The position numbers and the translations under genes are program-made. From Aggregatilinea lenta (lineage in GTDB: Bacteria; Chloroflexota; Anaerolineae; Aggregatilineales; Aggregatilineaceae): a stretch of 64,000 bases of DNA. Where the stretch lies: assembly GCF_003569045.1 (NCBI RefSeq), contig NZ_BFCB01000002.1, positions 1,469,506 through 1,533,505 of the forward strand, in the 5' to 3' direction. Numbering within the stretch: the first letter of the stretch is position 1; each line of letters opens with the position of its first letter. Shown here in pieces: positions 50,437-58,694 of the stretch. The notes beneath the pieces were generated by a model. That model ran no database searches. It was not told the origin of the DNA and saw nothing but the letters and a program-made list of their open reading frames with translations.

Positions 50437-51469
50437 GGGCAGTGCTCTCTTCGCTCTCCGGCACATCCCGCAGGGGGCGGCGCGCGATGATGCGCTGCAT
50501 GTCGCGCACGTGCTCCTTGAGCGTGTCGGCGTAGGGGGTCTGCTTGTGGCGGCGGGCTTCCTCTTCCAGCGCGGGGATCACCTTCATGCCGCCGGACGCC
50601 ATGCGGTCGAACCAGACGCGCGCCTCGGCCTCGTCGCCGCGTTCCTGCGCGATCTTGCCGAGCACATACGCGCCGTAGACCTGCCCCTGAGACACGAGAT
50701 CCGGCACGTCGAGCACGGCGCGCAGCGTGCGCTCCGCTTCATGCGGATCGCCTGCGAGGTACTGGCACAGGCCCAGGTAATAGCGCGAGCTGCTGCTTTC
50801 CTCGAAGCGCAGCGCCTCGCGGATGGCGACCACCGCTTCCGCGTAGCGGGCCTGATGCCGCCGCAGCGACCCGATCGCGCCGTTCACCGAGGCGAAATTC
50901 GGCGCGACGGCCTGCGCCTGCGCCAGCAGAGCGTCCGCGCGCTGCCACTTGTTCAGCTCGATGTACGCCAGCGCGACCATCGCCAGCTTGTCGGGGTGAC
51001 CGCGCCCCGCCATCGCCTCGTCTTCGAGCTGGCGCGCGAGCTGCCTGTACTCGCCGGCCTGAAGCAGCCGCAGCGCCGGGACGCGCCACGCGTACAGGTC
51101 CTTCGTCACGCCGCGCCGCCACCAGCGCAGCGCCATCGTGCCCGCGATGAACGCCAGGAACGGCCCCGCGACCCGCATGCCCGCGCCCGCGAGGTACCAG
51201 CCGAACGCCCCGATGCCCAGCGCCATCAGGATCAGGTTCGCCACCAGCGTGATCAGCCACGTGCGCGGCGGCTCGACCGGGCGGAAGCGCTCCGCCTGGA
51301 CCAGTACACCCCGCGCCATCCACGCAAAATAAACCAGCACCAGCAGCAGGATCAGCCCGACCGCCTCGATGCTGCCCGTCGCCGCCAGCCCAATCCCGAT
51401 GCCCGCCGCGATCAGCAGCGCCGCCTCGAACCACCCGATTTGCACCCGCCCTATGCGGAACTCTGCCAT
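50429..51469 (-). CDS. TPR-repeat membrane protein
   Basis: A 346-residue protein. Four hydrophobic segments occupy residues about 12-110 (FEAALLIAAGIGIGLAATG, GLILLLVLVYFAWMA, LITLVANLILMALGIGAFGWY and AGPFLAFIAGTMAL). A soluble C-terminal half has at least four TPR-like hairpins (LAMVALAYIELNKWQRADALL, AVVAIREALRFEESSSSRYYLG and YVLGKIAQERGDEAEARVWF). It may organise proteins at the inner face of the membrane. It is the first gene of the operon with the two ribulose-monophosphate enzymes, but no direct link to formaldehyde is evident. Confidence 0.75.
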   Translation of the reverse strand: MAEFRIGRVQIGWFEAALLIAAGIGIGLAATGSIEAVGLILLLVLVYFAWMARGVLVQAERFRPVEPPRTWLITLVANLILMALGIGAFGWYLAGAGMRVAGPFLAFIAGTMALRWWRRGVTKDLYAWRVPALRLLQAGEYRQLARQLEDEAMAGRGHPDKLAMVALAYIELNKWQRADALLAQAQAVAPNFASVNGAIGSLRRHQARYAEAVVAIREALRFEESSSSRYYLGLCQYLAGDPHEAERTLRAVLDVPDLVSQGQVYGAYVLGKIAQERGDEAEARVWFDRMASGGMKVIPALEEEARRHKQTPYADTLKEHVRDMQRIIARRPLRDVPESEESTAHA

Positions 51470-51566
51470 GCCTCGCCCCAATCTTCCAACGCCGGTCCAA
51501 CGCGCCTGATCGTACCGGAGAAGCGAGAGAAGGTCCACAAGATCGGGCCGGAGGGGGCTGCGGACG

Positions 51567-52790
51567 TCAGGCTTCGCCCCAGATCTTCATGGTGCCGTTC
51601 ATCATCGCCACCACGAGCTGGCTGCCGTCAGGACTCCACGCGGCGGTGAGCGCCTGGCCCGGCAGCACCGCGATGACGTCACCGCTGGCCGCATCGGTGA
51701 TGGTCACCCCCGCCGGGCTGGCCGTGGCCTGACGCGCGCCATCGGGCCGCAGGATCGCCGCCGGACCCGCGGGCAGCGAGCCTTTCTCCGCGCCCAGGAA
51801 CGCGCCCGACGCGTCCCAGGTGCGGACCACGCCGTCCAGCGCGGCGCAGCGGATCGTGCCATCGGCCTCCCACTCCACCGCCGTGATCCAGTCCATGTGC
51901 TCCGGACGAGCCGCAACCTCGGCGCCGCTCGACACCCCCCGCACCGTGACGTAGCCGTCCCACGCGGCCACGACCTGCTGGCCCCCGTCCGGGCTGGTAG
52001 CCGTGCCCGAAGGCGGTTCGAGCGTGATGTCCTCGACGTGCGTGACGTCGCCGCTGGCCGCGTCCCAGGTGATCGCCTGCGCGTCGCGCCCGGTGCTGAT
52101 CACCGTGCCGCCGTCCGCACCCCACGCGACCGAGGTCGCCACGTCCGTATGCCCGTGCAGCACCGCGTCCGGCTCCCCGGTGGCCGCGTCCCACAGGCGC
52201 ACCGTGCCGTCCTCCTGCGCGCTGGCGATCCGCGATCCGTCCGGGCTGAAGGCCAGCGCGTTGACCCAACTGCCCGTGTCGATCTGGCGCAGCGCGGCCC
52301 CGGTCGCCGGGTCCCAGAAGCGGATCGTGCCGTCATAAGCGCCGCTGGCGATGAGCGACTCGGTGGGATGCCACGCCACCGCGACGGTCAGCCCGGTGTG
52401 CCCCTCCAGCGTGAACAGTTCCTGCTGCGGGGCGACGTCCCACACGCGCACGGTCATGTCGTGGCTGACGCTCGCCAGCTGCGACCCGTCCGGGCTGAAG
52501 GCGAGGCCGTAGACCGCCTTGGTGTGGCCCTTCAACAGCCCCACGTCCGACAGATCCGGCGCGTACAGCCAGATCCCGACCACGCCGCCAACCGCGATAA
52601 CTTCGTTGCGCCCGTCGGTCATCACGTCCCCCTTCGGACTCCACGCGGCGCTGCGGACCATGCCGCGTCCCAGCGTGCGGACTTCGGTATACGGGCCGGG
52701 GCCGGGATCTTGCGCGTTCAGGCGGGCGGCGGGCACAGCGGCGAGCGCGACGACGAGGATCAGGGCGAGGATGCGTGCGATGCGTGGCAT
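51567..52790 (-). CDS. Exported WD40-repeat protein
   Basis: A 407-residue protein with an N-terminal signal peptide (IARILALILVVALAAVPAARLNA). Seven or eight WD40 blades follow, for example LAFSPDGSQLASVSHDMTVRVWD, VAWHPTESLIASGAYDGTIRFWD and LAFSPDGSRIASAQEDGTVRLWD, enough for one seven-bladed propeller that probably binds protein ligands outside the membrane. There is no catalytic domain. The ATG at 52790 follows GGGAGGTCC. It is less than half the length of the other WD40 protein in the window and has no obvious partner. Confidence 0.85.
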   Translation of the reverse strand: MPRIARILALILVVALAAVPAARLNAQDPGPGPYTEVRTLGRGMVRSAAWSPKGDVMTDGRNEVIAVGGVVGIWLYAPDLSDVGLLKGHTKAVYGLAFSPDGSQLASVSHDMTVRVWDVAPQQELFTLEGHTGLTVAVAWHPTESLIASGAYDGTIRFWDPATGAALRQIDTGSWVNALAFSPDGSRIASAQEDGTVRLWDAATGEPDAVLHGHTDVATSVAWGADGGTVISTGRDAQAITWDAASGDVTHVEDITLEPPSGTATSPDGGQQVVAAWDGYVTVRGVSSGAEVAARPEHMDWITAVEWEADGTIRCAALDGVVRTWDASGAFLGAEKGSLPAGPAAILRPDGARQATASPAGVTITDAASGDVIAVLPGQALTAAWSPDGSQLVVAMMNGTMKIWGEA

Positions 52791-52980
52791 GGATGGACCT
52801 CCCGATTATTCATTTTGGAGAGATCGTAAGGGAAAGGGCGGCGGGGTGGGTAGCGGAACAGGGGACCAGAATAACGACAAAGACGTTAGGAACGGAAAAA
52901 AAAGGCTGTATAGCAACATCGACAATCGAGATATCCGCTTCGCACTTCGAAATTTGCTGAAGTAGCCTAAGTTGTAAGCT

Positions 52981-53574
52981 TTACAAACAGGTCCTATTTC
53001 GAAGATCATTTATCATAATTTTAACATGGTAAATTACATCTGTGAATTTCGATAGGTCGATAAATATACTATCTCCTTCTTTATACCATGTAAGCAATTC
53101 GCACTGTTCAATATCCTTCAAAGCAATGCCAGAATGATGAATGATAGAACGCCTTATATAACGGAGATCTCCCATTATTGGATATTTGAGAGCGTTTTTC
53201 TCAATACCTAACTCAGAAGCAATTTCTGCTCGATAATAATCCTCCCAATACTGATAAAGAGTAACCAACGCCATGTTACCTATAAATCTAGAATTTATGC
53301 CTTGCATTGAGTTTCTCTCTATATACTCTTTTGAAGTACATTGATACACATAAGACGCGTCGGGAGCATTAACATTCACTATCCCAACGGACATAAAACC
53401 CGAGTTAAGATAGTCCGTATCGACGAGATCCGGATGGTTACTCTTGAGAAATTTAAGGTCTTCATCCAAGCGTTCCTCATAGTGCCTTCTCAATGTGCTG
53501 AATCCTTGGGTGGCATCAAAATAGACCGCGAAAATATTATTAACTGTTTGTTCAAAAGCATCGATTATTTCCAT
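52981..53574 (-). CDS. HEPN-like protein, AT-rich
   Basis: A 197-residue protein with no recognised name. Near residue 140, LRYIRRSIIHHSGIA fits the HEPN RNase pattern Arg-x4-6-His in a helical context, and the rest is predicted mostly helical (LRRHYEERLDEDLKFLKSNH, NMALVTLYQYWEDYYRAEIA). HEPN proteins are often RNases in toxin-antitoxin and phage-defence systems. No antitoxin gene is evident next to it. The gene is far more AT-rich than its neighbours, with many ATA, AAA and TTT codons, which suggests horizontal acquisition. It starts 18 bp after the stop of the lipoprotein gene. ATG 53574 is preferred to TTG 53589 by spacing to AGG. Function not shown. Confidence 0.6.
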   Translation of the reverse strand: MEIIDAFEQTVNNIFAVYFDATQGFSTLRRHYEERLDEDLKFLKSNHPDLVDTDYLNSGFMSVGIVNVNAPDASYVYQCTSKEYIERNSMQGINSRFIGNMALVTLYQYWEDYYRAEIASELGIEKNALKYPIMGDLRYIRRSIIHHSGIALKDIEQCELLTWYKEGDSIFIDLSKFTDVIYHVKIMINDLRNRTCL

Positions 53575-53592
53575 CTTCAGACCTATCAACTC

Positions 53593-54822
53593 CTACTCCC
53601 CTTCGCCCACGCTGCCCACCACGCTCAGCGTGTAGTTGAGGGCGGGGCCGCCGAGGTCGTAGAACGTCACCTCGAAGCCGGTCGCTTCCTGCGGGACGAG
53701 TTCCTGATCGTTGACGAAGACCGTCTGCGCCGCGACGACGTGGCCCTGGTCGTCCCAGATGCCCACCACCACGCGCACCGCCGTCGCGAGGCTGGGGCCG
53801 GTGTTCGCCAGCTCGCCCCGGATCACGAGGTTGCCCCGGTCGTTGTAGATCGCCTCGTCGTTGGCGACGGTGAAATTGCCCGGCCCGTAAAAATCGGCCA
53901 GGGTGAACTCCGCGTCGCGCCCGGCGACGTTCAATTCGTAGCGCACCGCCGCCGGGGGCTTGCCGCCCTCGAAGCGCAGGTCGAACGGCGCGCCCTCGCC
54001 CGCGCCCAGCACGTCCACCGAGAGGATATCGGACTGTTCGACCAGCCGCCGCCCCTGCGCGTCGTAGAGCACCCCGCTCAGGCGCACGGCTTCGAGGGGC
54101 TGCTGCGTGGTGTTGATCGCCTCCCCGGTGATGTGGAACACGCCGCTCGGATCGGTCCAGGCGAGGTAGCCGTTGAAGCGAATCACGCCGCTGTACGAAG
54201 TCACGCCCGCCGCCTGCTGCACCGCGCCCACTGCCAGCTCGGCCTGCGGATCGACGCGGAAGGTGTTGATCACGGCGGAGAGGGTGCTCAGCAGATCGTC
54301 GTTCGCGCCGGTGAGATCGACTTCCAGCGCGGAAAAGAGGGATCCGTCGCCCTCGAGGTAAATATTCATGCTGCGGGGGCCGAGCAGCGGGTAGGTGCGC
54401 ACGCCCGTGATGCGGCGCGATCCGTCCGGCATGTCCGCGCGCTCGACCTCGGTCCACTCGTACTGCGCGAGGTCGGCGGGCGGCTGGTAGGTGTTGACCG
54501 CCTCCGCGAACGCTTCGGGCGTCATCGGCGCGCCGGTGTTGACCACGTACACGCTCAGCCGCGTGACGGCCTGCCCGCCATCCACATCGGTAAACTGGAC
54601 GCGCACGCCGTTGGCGTCGGGCAGTTCCCCGGCGATCCAGTCGGGCGGCATGCGCAGCGAGAACACGCCGTTCGGGTCGCGGTAGGTGATGAAGTCGGCG
54701 TCCGGCGGGATCTGCGTGGCGACGCGGATTACAGGCTCCTGGCTGTCACCGCCCGTGCCGCATCCCGCCAGCGCGATCAGGCCGACCAGAAGTAGTGCGA
54801 TCCCTATGCGTCCGCGCGCCAT
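53593..54822 (-). CDS. Lipoprotein with PsbP-like N-terminal and FxLYD-like domains
   Basis: A 409-residue lipoprotein. The signal peptide ends in LIALAGCGTG (lipobox). Residues about 40-185 resemble PsbP/DUF1795 domains (YRDPNGVFSLRMPPDW), as do the C-termini of the TPR proteins at 26.5-29.8 kb. The C-terminal half consists of two FxLYD-type beta sandwiches: HITGEAINTTQQPLEAVRLSGVLYDAQG and LVIRGELANTGPSLATAVRVVVGIWDDQG, cited by their cores VRLSGVLYDAQG and VRVVVGIWDDQG. It is likely anchored to the outside of the membrane. Start 54822 is the ATG that gives a standard signal peptide. Confidence 0.8.
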   Translation of the reverse strand: MARGRIGIALLLVGLIALAGCGTGGDSQEPVIRVATQIPPDADFITYRDPNGVFSLRMPPDWIAGELPDANGVRVQFTDVDGGQAVTRLSVYVVNTGAPMTPEAFAEAVNTYQPPADLAQYEWTEVERADMPDGSRRITGVRTYPLLGPRSMNIYLEGDGSLFSALEVDLTGANDDLLSTLSAVINTFRVDPQAELAVGAVQQAAGVTSYSGVIRFNGYLAWTDPSGVFHITGEAINTTQQPLEAVRLSGVLYDAQGRRLVEQSDILSVDVLGAGEGAPFDLRFEGGKPPAAVRYELNVAGRDAEFTLADFYGPGNFTVANDEAIYNDRGNLVIRGELANTGPSLATAVRVVVGIWDDQGHVVAAQTVFVNDQELVPQEATGFEVTFYDLGGPALNYTLSVVGSVGEGE

Positions 54823-54972
54823 ACCGTCCCGCTCCGCTGCGTGGTGTGTCGAGTCGCCGCCATTATAGCCCAATCGTCCGCGCGGGAGAATTTACGGCTT
54901 TGGGATCTTTTATTAATCGAATTTTGATCGCGGCAGCGCACACTGAAGCGTATAGGTTTGTACAAAGTCACC

Positions 54973-55035
54973 GTACGGTTTGAGAGCGGTTAGTACCCAA
55001 GTACGGTTTGACTCGACTACAATCTTCTTTATCCT
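54973..55035 (+). promoter_or_regulatory. Promoter with two direct repeats before the Cys-rich gene
   Basis: GTACGGTTTGA occurs at 54973-54983 and 55001-55011, 28 bp apart. The second overlaps a -35 box TTGACT (55008-55013), followed after 16 nt by TATCCT (55030-55035). Direct repeats overlapping a -35 box suggest regulator binding on one DNA face. Confidence 0.5.
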
Positions 55036-55112
55036 AATGGGAAATTGTGATACAGTGAATTTCATTAGTAAATTGTTTGGGCAGTTCCATTTAGACTAAA
55101 GGACGGGGTGGG

Positions 55113-55472
55113 ATGTATACGAACAACGAGTTGATGTTCCCGCATTACGCAATTCCCCGCTTACGTGACGCGCGCGGCGGGTCCTGGGCCTCCCTGATCG
55201 ACCGCCTTTCGACGCTCCCCGAAACCCACGAAGAAGTGCTCGCCTTCATGCTGGTGATGATCCGGCTCAACGGCTGCCTGCCGTGCGAAACGGACAGCTA
55301 CCGGGCGATGCGCGGGTGCAGCATGTGCACGCTGCAAACGCTGCGGCGCTTCAAGGGCACCGACGACGAGCTGCTGCAAATGTACCGGGACGCGCTGGCG
55401 GACATGCGGCGCTATCTGGCCCAGGCGGAGATGCCGCGCCTCGTGCTGACGATGCTGCAAGAGGTCGCCTGA
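55113..55472 (+). CDS. Small Cys-rich protein of unknown function
   Basis: A 119-residue protein. Four Cys residues form two pairs in a tight region, NGCLPCETDSYRAMRGCSMC, a possible zinc or iron-sulfur site. The flanks are helical (EEVLAFMLVMIRL and DELLQMYRDALADMRRYL). I do not recognise the family. GGGGTGGG lies immediately before the ATG. The promoter has two direct repeats, so it may be part of a regulated response. It is followed by a short gap with GC-rich repeats. Confidence 0.7.
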   Translation: MYTNNELMFPHYAIPRLRDARGGSWASLIDRLSTLPETHEEVLAFMLVMIRLNGCLPCETDSYRAMRGCSMCTLQTLRRFKGTDDELLQMYRDALADMRRYLAQAEMPRLVLTMLQEVA

Positions 55473-55740
55473 GCGACGCGCCACACCACAACCGAACGCA
55501 ATCACGCGGGCCTTCAGTGCCCGCGTTTTTGTTTTAAAGGCAGTTGTCAGTCGTTGGTTTTCCGTGACCGATCAAGGACAAGAACAAAGGCAAAAGCCGG
55601 GAGGAGCAAGCCCCGCCCCTACGGATCTCGACGCGGAAGACGTAAAAGCGCGAGCCGTTTCTTCCCCTAAAACGTGCGGAACAGGGCCTGAGTCGCTATA
55701 CTGCGCCCCATTCGCTGCCTGACGAGAAAAAAGGAATTTC
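55473..55740. repeat. Gap with gene-end repeat and GGGCGG-type hairpin
   Basis: After the stop, ACGCGGGCcttcagtGCCCGCGTTTTTG forms an intrinsic terminator (about 55502-55528). A repeat with AGTTGTCAGTCGTTGG and AAAAGCCGGG-aggagcaag-CCCCGCCCC (to 55622) follows, and TATACT at about 55698 may be the -10 box of the methyltransferase gene. Confidence 0.6.
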
Positions 55741-56808
55741 ATGAAACAGCGCCGTTCGTCCAACCCGTCTACGGGCCTGTTCTTCGACGCCGCGAACATC
55801 GCACCCGGCGAGCGCGTCCTGCTGCTGCACGCCGACGATCCCGGTCTGGCGCGCTGGGCGCTGGCGCGCAGCGATCAGGTGATCGCGTTCCCGCCGAGTT
55901 ACCGCGCGCAGGCGCAGTTGGAGGCCCTCGCAGGGCTGGCGCTCGACACGGGCGTGTATCCGAGCGCGGCGCACGGCCCGGCGGACGTCGTGCTGCTGGC
56001 GCTGCCGAAGGGCCGCGAGCACACGCAGGCGTATTTGTGGACGGCAGCGGAGGCGCTGCGTCCCGGCGGGCGGCTGTACCTGGCGGGTCCGAACGCGACG
56101 GGGGCCAAGTCCGCGATCAAGGACGCGGCGGCGGTGTTCGGCAGCGCGCCCGTGCTGATGTTCAAGAGCAGCCACCGCATCGCGCTCGCCTCGCGCCCGG
56201 AGACGATCCGCGTGCCGGACGAATGGGCCAACATCGCGCCCTGGGCCGAACAAACGCGCGAGATCGCGCGTCCTGAAGGCACGTACACCGTCGTGACGAT
56301 GCCCGGCGTGTTCAGCTGGGATCATCTGGACGCGGGCACGGCGCTGCTGCTCGATCACCTGGATGTGAAGCCGGACATGCGCGTGCTGGACATCGGTTGC
56401 GGCTACGGCATCCTGGGCATGGCGGCGGCGCAGGCCGGCGCGCAGGCGGCGCTGATCGACGACGATCTACTGGCGGTGCGCTGCGCGCGGGCGAGCGTCG
56501 AGGCGAATAAGCTCGCAGATCGCTGCACGGTCTACGCGGGCGACATGACGAGCGCCGTACGCGGGCAGAAGTTTGATCTGGTGATCTCCAACCCGCCGTT
56601 CCACAAGGGCATCGAAACAACGACCGCCCCGGCGCAGCGACTGGTGCGCGCCGCGTTCGACGTACTGCGCGCGGGGGGACGTCTGCGGCTGGTGGCGAAC
56701 CGATTCCTGGCGTACATGGACCCGCTGCGCGAAACGTTCGGGGACGCGCAGGTCGTCGCGGAGACGGGCCAGTTCGTGATCCTGGAGGCTGTGCGCGGCG
56801 AGCAGTAG
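55741..56808 (+). CDS. RsmC-like class I methyltransferase
   Basis: A 355-residue protein with two Rossmann-like halves. The N-terminal half is a degenerate copy (AQLEALAGLALDTGV and GRLYLAGPNATGAKS). The C-terminal half is active-looking: MRVLDIGCGYGILGMAAAQAGA binds SAM, and DLVISNPPFHKGIETT has the Asn-Pro-Pro-Phe-His motif of guanine-N2 methyltransferases. E. coli RsmC methylates G1207 of 16S rRNA. The two-domain form matches that enzyme. The start follows AAAAGGAATTTC. The gene stands alone before lpd. Confidence 0.88.
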   Translation: MKQRRSSNPSTGLFFDAANIAPGERVLLLHADDPGLARWALARSDQVIAFPPSYRAQAQLEALAGLALDTGVYPSAAHGPADVVLLALPKGREHTQAYLWTAAEALRPGGRLYLAGPNATGAKSAIKDAAAVFGSAPVLMFKSSHRIALASRPETIRVPDEWANIAPWAEQTREIARPEGTYTVVTMPGVFSWDHLDAGTALLLDHLDVKPDMRVLDIGCGYGILGMAAAQAGAQAALIDDDLLAVRCARASVEANKLADRCTVYAGDMTSAVRGQKFDLVISNPPFHKGIETTTAPAQRLVRAAFDVLRAGGRLRLVANRFLAYMDPLRETFGDAQVVAETGQFVILEAVRGEQ

Positions 56809-56929
56809 GTGGCGCGGAACGGTGGACGAAAGCGTTAGATTTGTGAATAATCTGGGGAGAAACTCGATCTTCACGCCTCTACAGCGCATCTAAAAGAATG
56901 CGCACACGATCCACTGAAGGAGCACCTAC

Positions 56930-58339
56930 ATGGCAAAAGAATACGATGTGGTGGTACTGGGAGCAGGCCCAGGCGGATATGTGGCTGCCATTCGGAGCGC
57001 CCAGCTTGGCCTGAAAGCAGCCATCGTCGAAAAAGAATGGTGGGGCGGCGTGTGCCTCAACGTAGGCTGTATTCCCTCCAAAGCGCTGCTGCGCAACGCG
57101 GAGCTGGCGCACATCATCCAGCACCGCATGCAGGAATTCGGCTTCACGGTCAACGGCGACGTCTCGCTGGATTACAGCGTGGCCTTCGACCGCAGCCGCA
57201 AGGTGTCGGGTCGCCTCGTCAAGGGCGTGAAGGGCCTGATGAAGAAGAACAAGATCGACACCTACGAAGGCTGGGGCACGATCAAGGACAAGTCCACCAT
57301 CGAGGTGGCGCTGAACGACGGCGGCAGCGAAACGCTGAGCACCAAGAACCTGATCGTGGCAACCGGCGCGACGACGGCCATGCTGCCCAACACGCAGAAA
57401 TCCGAGAACGTGATCACGTACCTCGAAGCGATTTTGGCCGACAAGCTGCCCAAGAGCATCATCATCGCCGGGGCAGGCGCGATTGGCATCGAGTTGGGCT
57501 ACGTGATGCGCAGCTACGGCGTCGACGTGACCATCGTCGAGTTCCTGCCGCGCATCCTGCCGCTGGAAGACGCCGAGGTCACAGCGGAGCTTGAGAAGCA
57601 GTACAAGAAGCTCGGCTTCAAGATCATGACCAACACGCGCGTCGAGTCGATCGAGGACACGGGCAGCGGCGTGCGCGTCACCGTGCGCCAGGGCGACGGC
57701 GAGCCGCAGGTGCTCGAAGCGGAAAAGGCGCTGCAAGCGATTGGCTTCCGCCCGCGCCTGGAGGGCTACGGCCTGGAAAACATCCAGGGCCTGGAGATCA
57801 CCGAGCGGCCCAAGGCGATCCAGGTGGACGAGCGCATGGCAACTAACGTCGAGGGCGTGTGGGCCATCGGCGACGTGACCGGTAAGCTGATGCTGGCGCA
57901 CGTCGGCAGCGCGCAGGGCATCATCGCCGCCGAAAACATCGCCGGGGTGGAAACCACCACGCTCGATTACCGCATGATGCCGCGCGCCGTGTACTGCCAG
58001 CCACAGGTCGCCAGCTTCGGCTATACCGAAGAGCAGGCGCGCGAGGCGGGTTTCGACGTGAACGTGGCGAAGTTCCCGTTCATGGCGAACGGCAAGGCGC
58101 TGGGCCTGGGTGAAGGCATCGGCTTCGTCAAGGTGATCAGCGACAAGCAGTACGGCGAGCTGCTGGGCGCGGCAATGATCGGCCCGGACGTGACCGAGCT
58201 GCTGCCGGAACTGACGCTCGCGCAGAAGTGGGAGCTGACCGCGCACGAGATCGGGCGCAACGTGCACGCTCACCCGACGCTGTCCGAAACGCTGATGGAA
58301 GTGGCGGATGGCCTCGAAGGGCACATGATCAATTTCTAA
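56930..58339 (+). CDS. lpdA: Dihydrolipoyl dehydrogenase
   Basis: A 469-residue FAD disulfide oxidoreductase. FAD site: [21 protein letters not shown]. The redox disulfide is in [18 protein letters not shown] (Cys-x4-Cys). The NAD site is [21 protein letters not shown] and the second FAD site is [19 protein letters not shown]. The C-terminal active His-Glu pair is in [13 protein letters not shown]. It reoxidises lipoyl groups of 2-oxoacid dehydrogenases or glycine cleavage. No partner E1/E2 genes are in the window. A GAAGGAG site and a downstream terminator frame it as a single-gene unit. Confidence 0.96.
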   Translation: MAKEYDVVVLGAGPGGYVAAIRSAQLGLKAAIVEKEWWGGVCLNVGCIPSKALLRNAELAHIIQHRMQEFGFTVNGDVSLDYSVAFDRSRKVSGRLVKGVKGLMKKNKIDTYEGWGTIKDKSTIEVALNDGGSETLSTKNLIVATGATTAMLPNTQKSENVITYLEAILADKLPKSIIIAGAGAIGIELGYVMRSYGVDVTIVEFLPRILPLEDAEVTAELEKQYKKLGFKIMTNTRVESIEDTGSGVRVTVRQGDGEPQVLEAEKALQAIGFRPRLEGYGLENIQGLEITERPKAIQVDERMATNVEGVWAIGDVTGKLMLAHVGSAQGIIAAENIAGVETTTLDYRMMPRAVYCQPQVASFGYTEEQAREAGFDVNVAKFPFMANGKALGLGEGIGFVKVISDKQYGELLGAAMIGPDVTELLPELTLAQKWELTAHEIGRNVHAHPTLSETLMEVADGLEGHMINF

Positions 58340-58500
58340 AGGCAGCCGTTAGCTGCTGGTAATGAGCGGTTAGCCAAGAGCGAAAAGCAAAAGCACAAGC
58401 GAACGCAATCGTGCCGGGGCGGGTCTATGGACCTGCCCCGGCATTTTTGCGCCCTTACAAGCGACGGAAAAACGGGCGGAGCAAGCCCCGCCCCTACGAA
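58340..58500. repeat. Gene-end composite repeat behind lpdA
   Basis: Directly after the stop come GCCGTTAGCTGCTGG, GAGCGGTTAGCC and AGCGAAAAGCAAAAGC, then the terminator, then GGGCGGagcaagccCCGCCCC (58474-58494). This is the same segment order as behind the permease gene at 63.6 kb. A TATAAT box at 58608-58613 in the rest of this 355-bp gap may serve the next gene. Confidence 0.65.
58412..58448 (+). terminator. Intrinsic terminator after lpdA
   Basis: TGCCGGGGC-gGGT-ctatgg-ACC-tGCCCCGGCA followed by TTTTT, 73 bp after the stop. It is a strong rho-independent terminator. Confidence 0.9.
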
Positions 58501-58694
58501 GATCGGTACAGGTCGTAACCTTCAAACAGCGCTTGGGTGAAGCGTATCCCCCGCCGCATCTCCTGGCCCTTGTACCTGAACCTCTACAGTCTGCGGGCAT
58601 CTCCCGGTATAATCGGCGGCGAGAATGAACCAGCTCGCCCCAGGTCGCGTCTTAGCACCGGACGATGGCCCCGCACCAGGGAGATCGCCGCATT

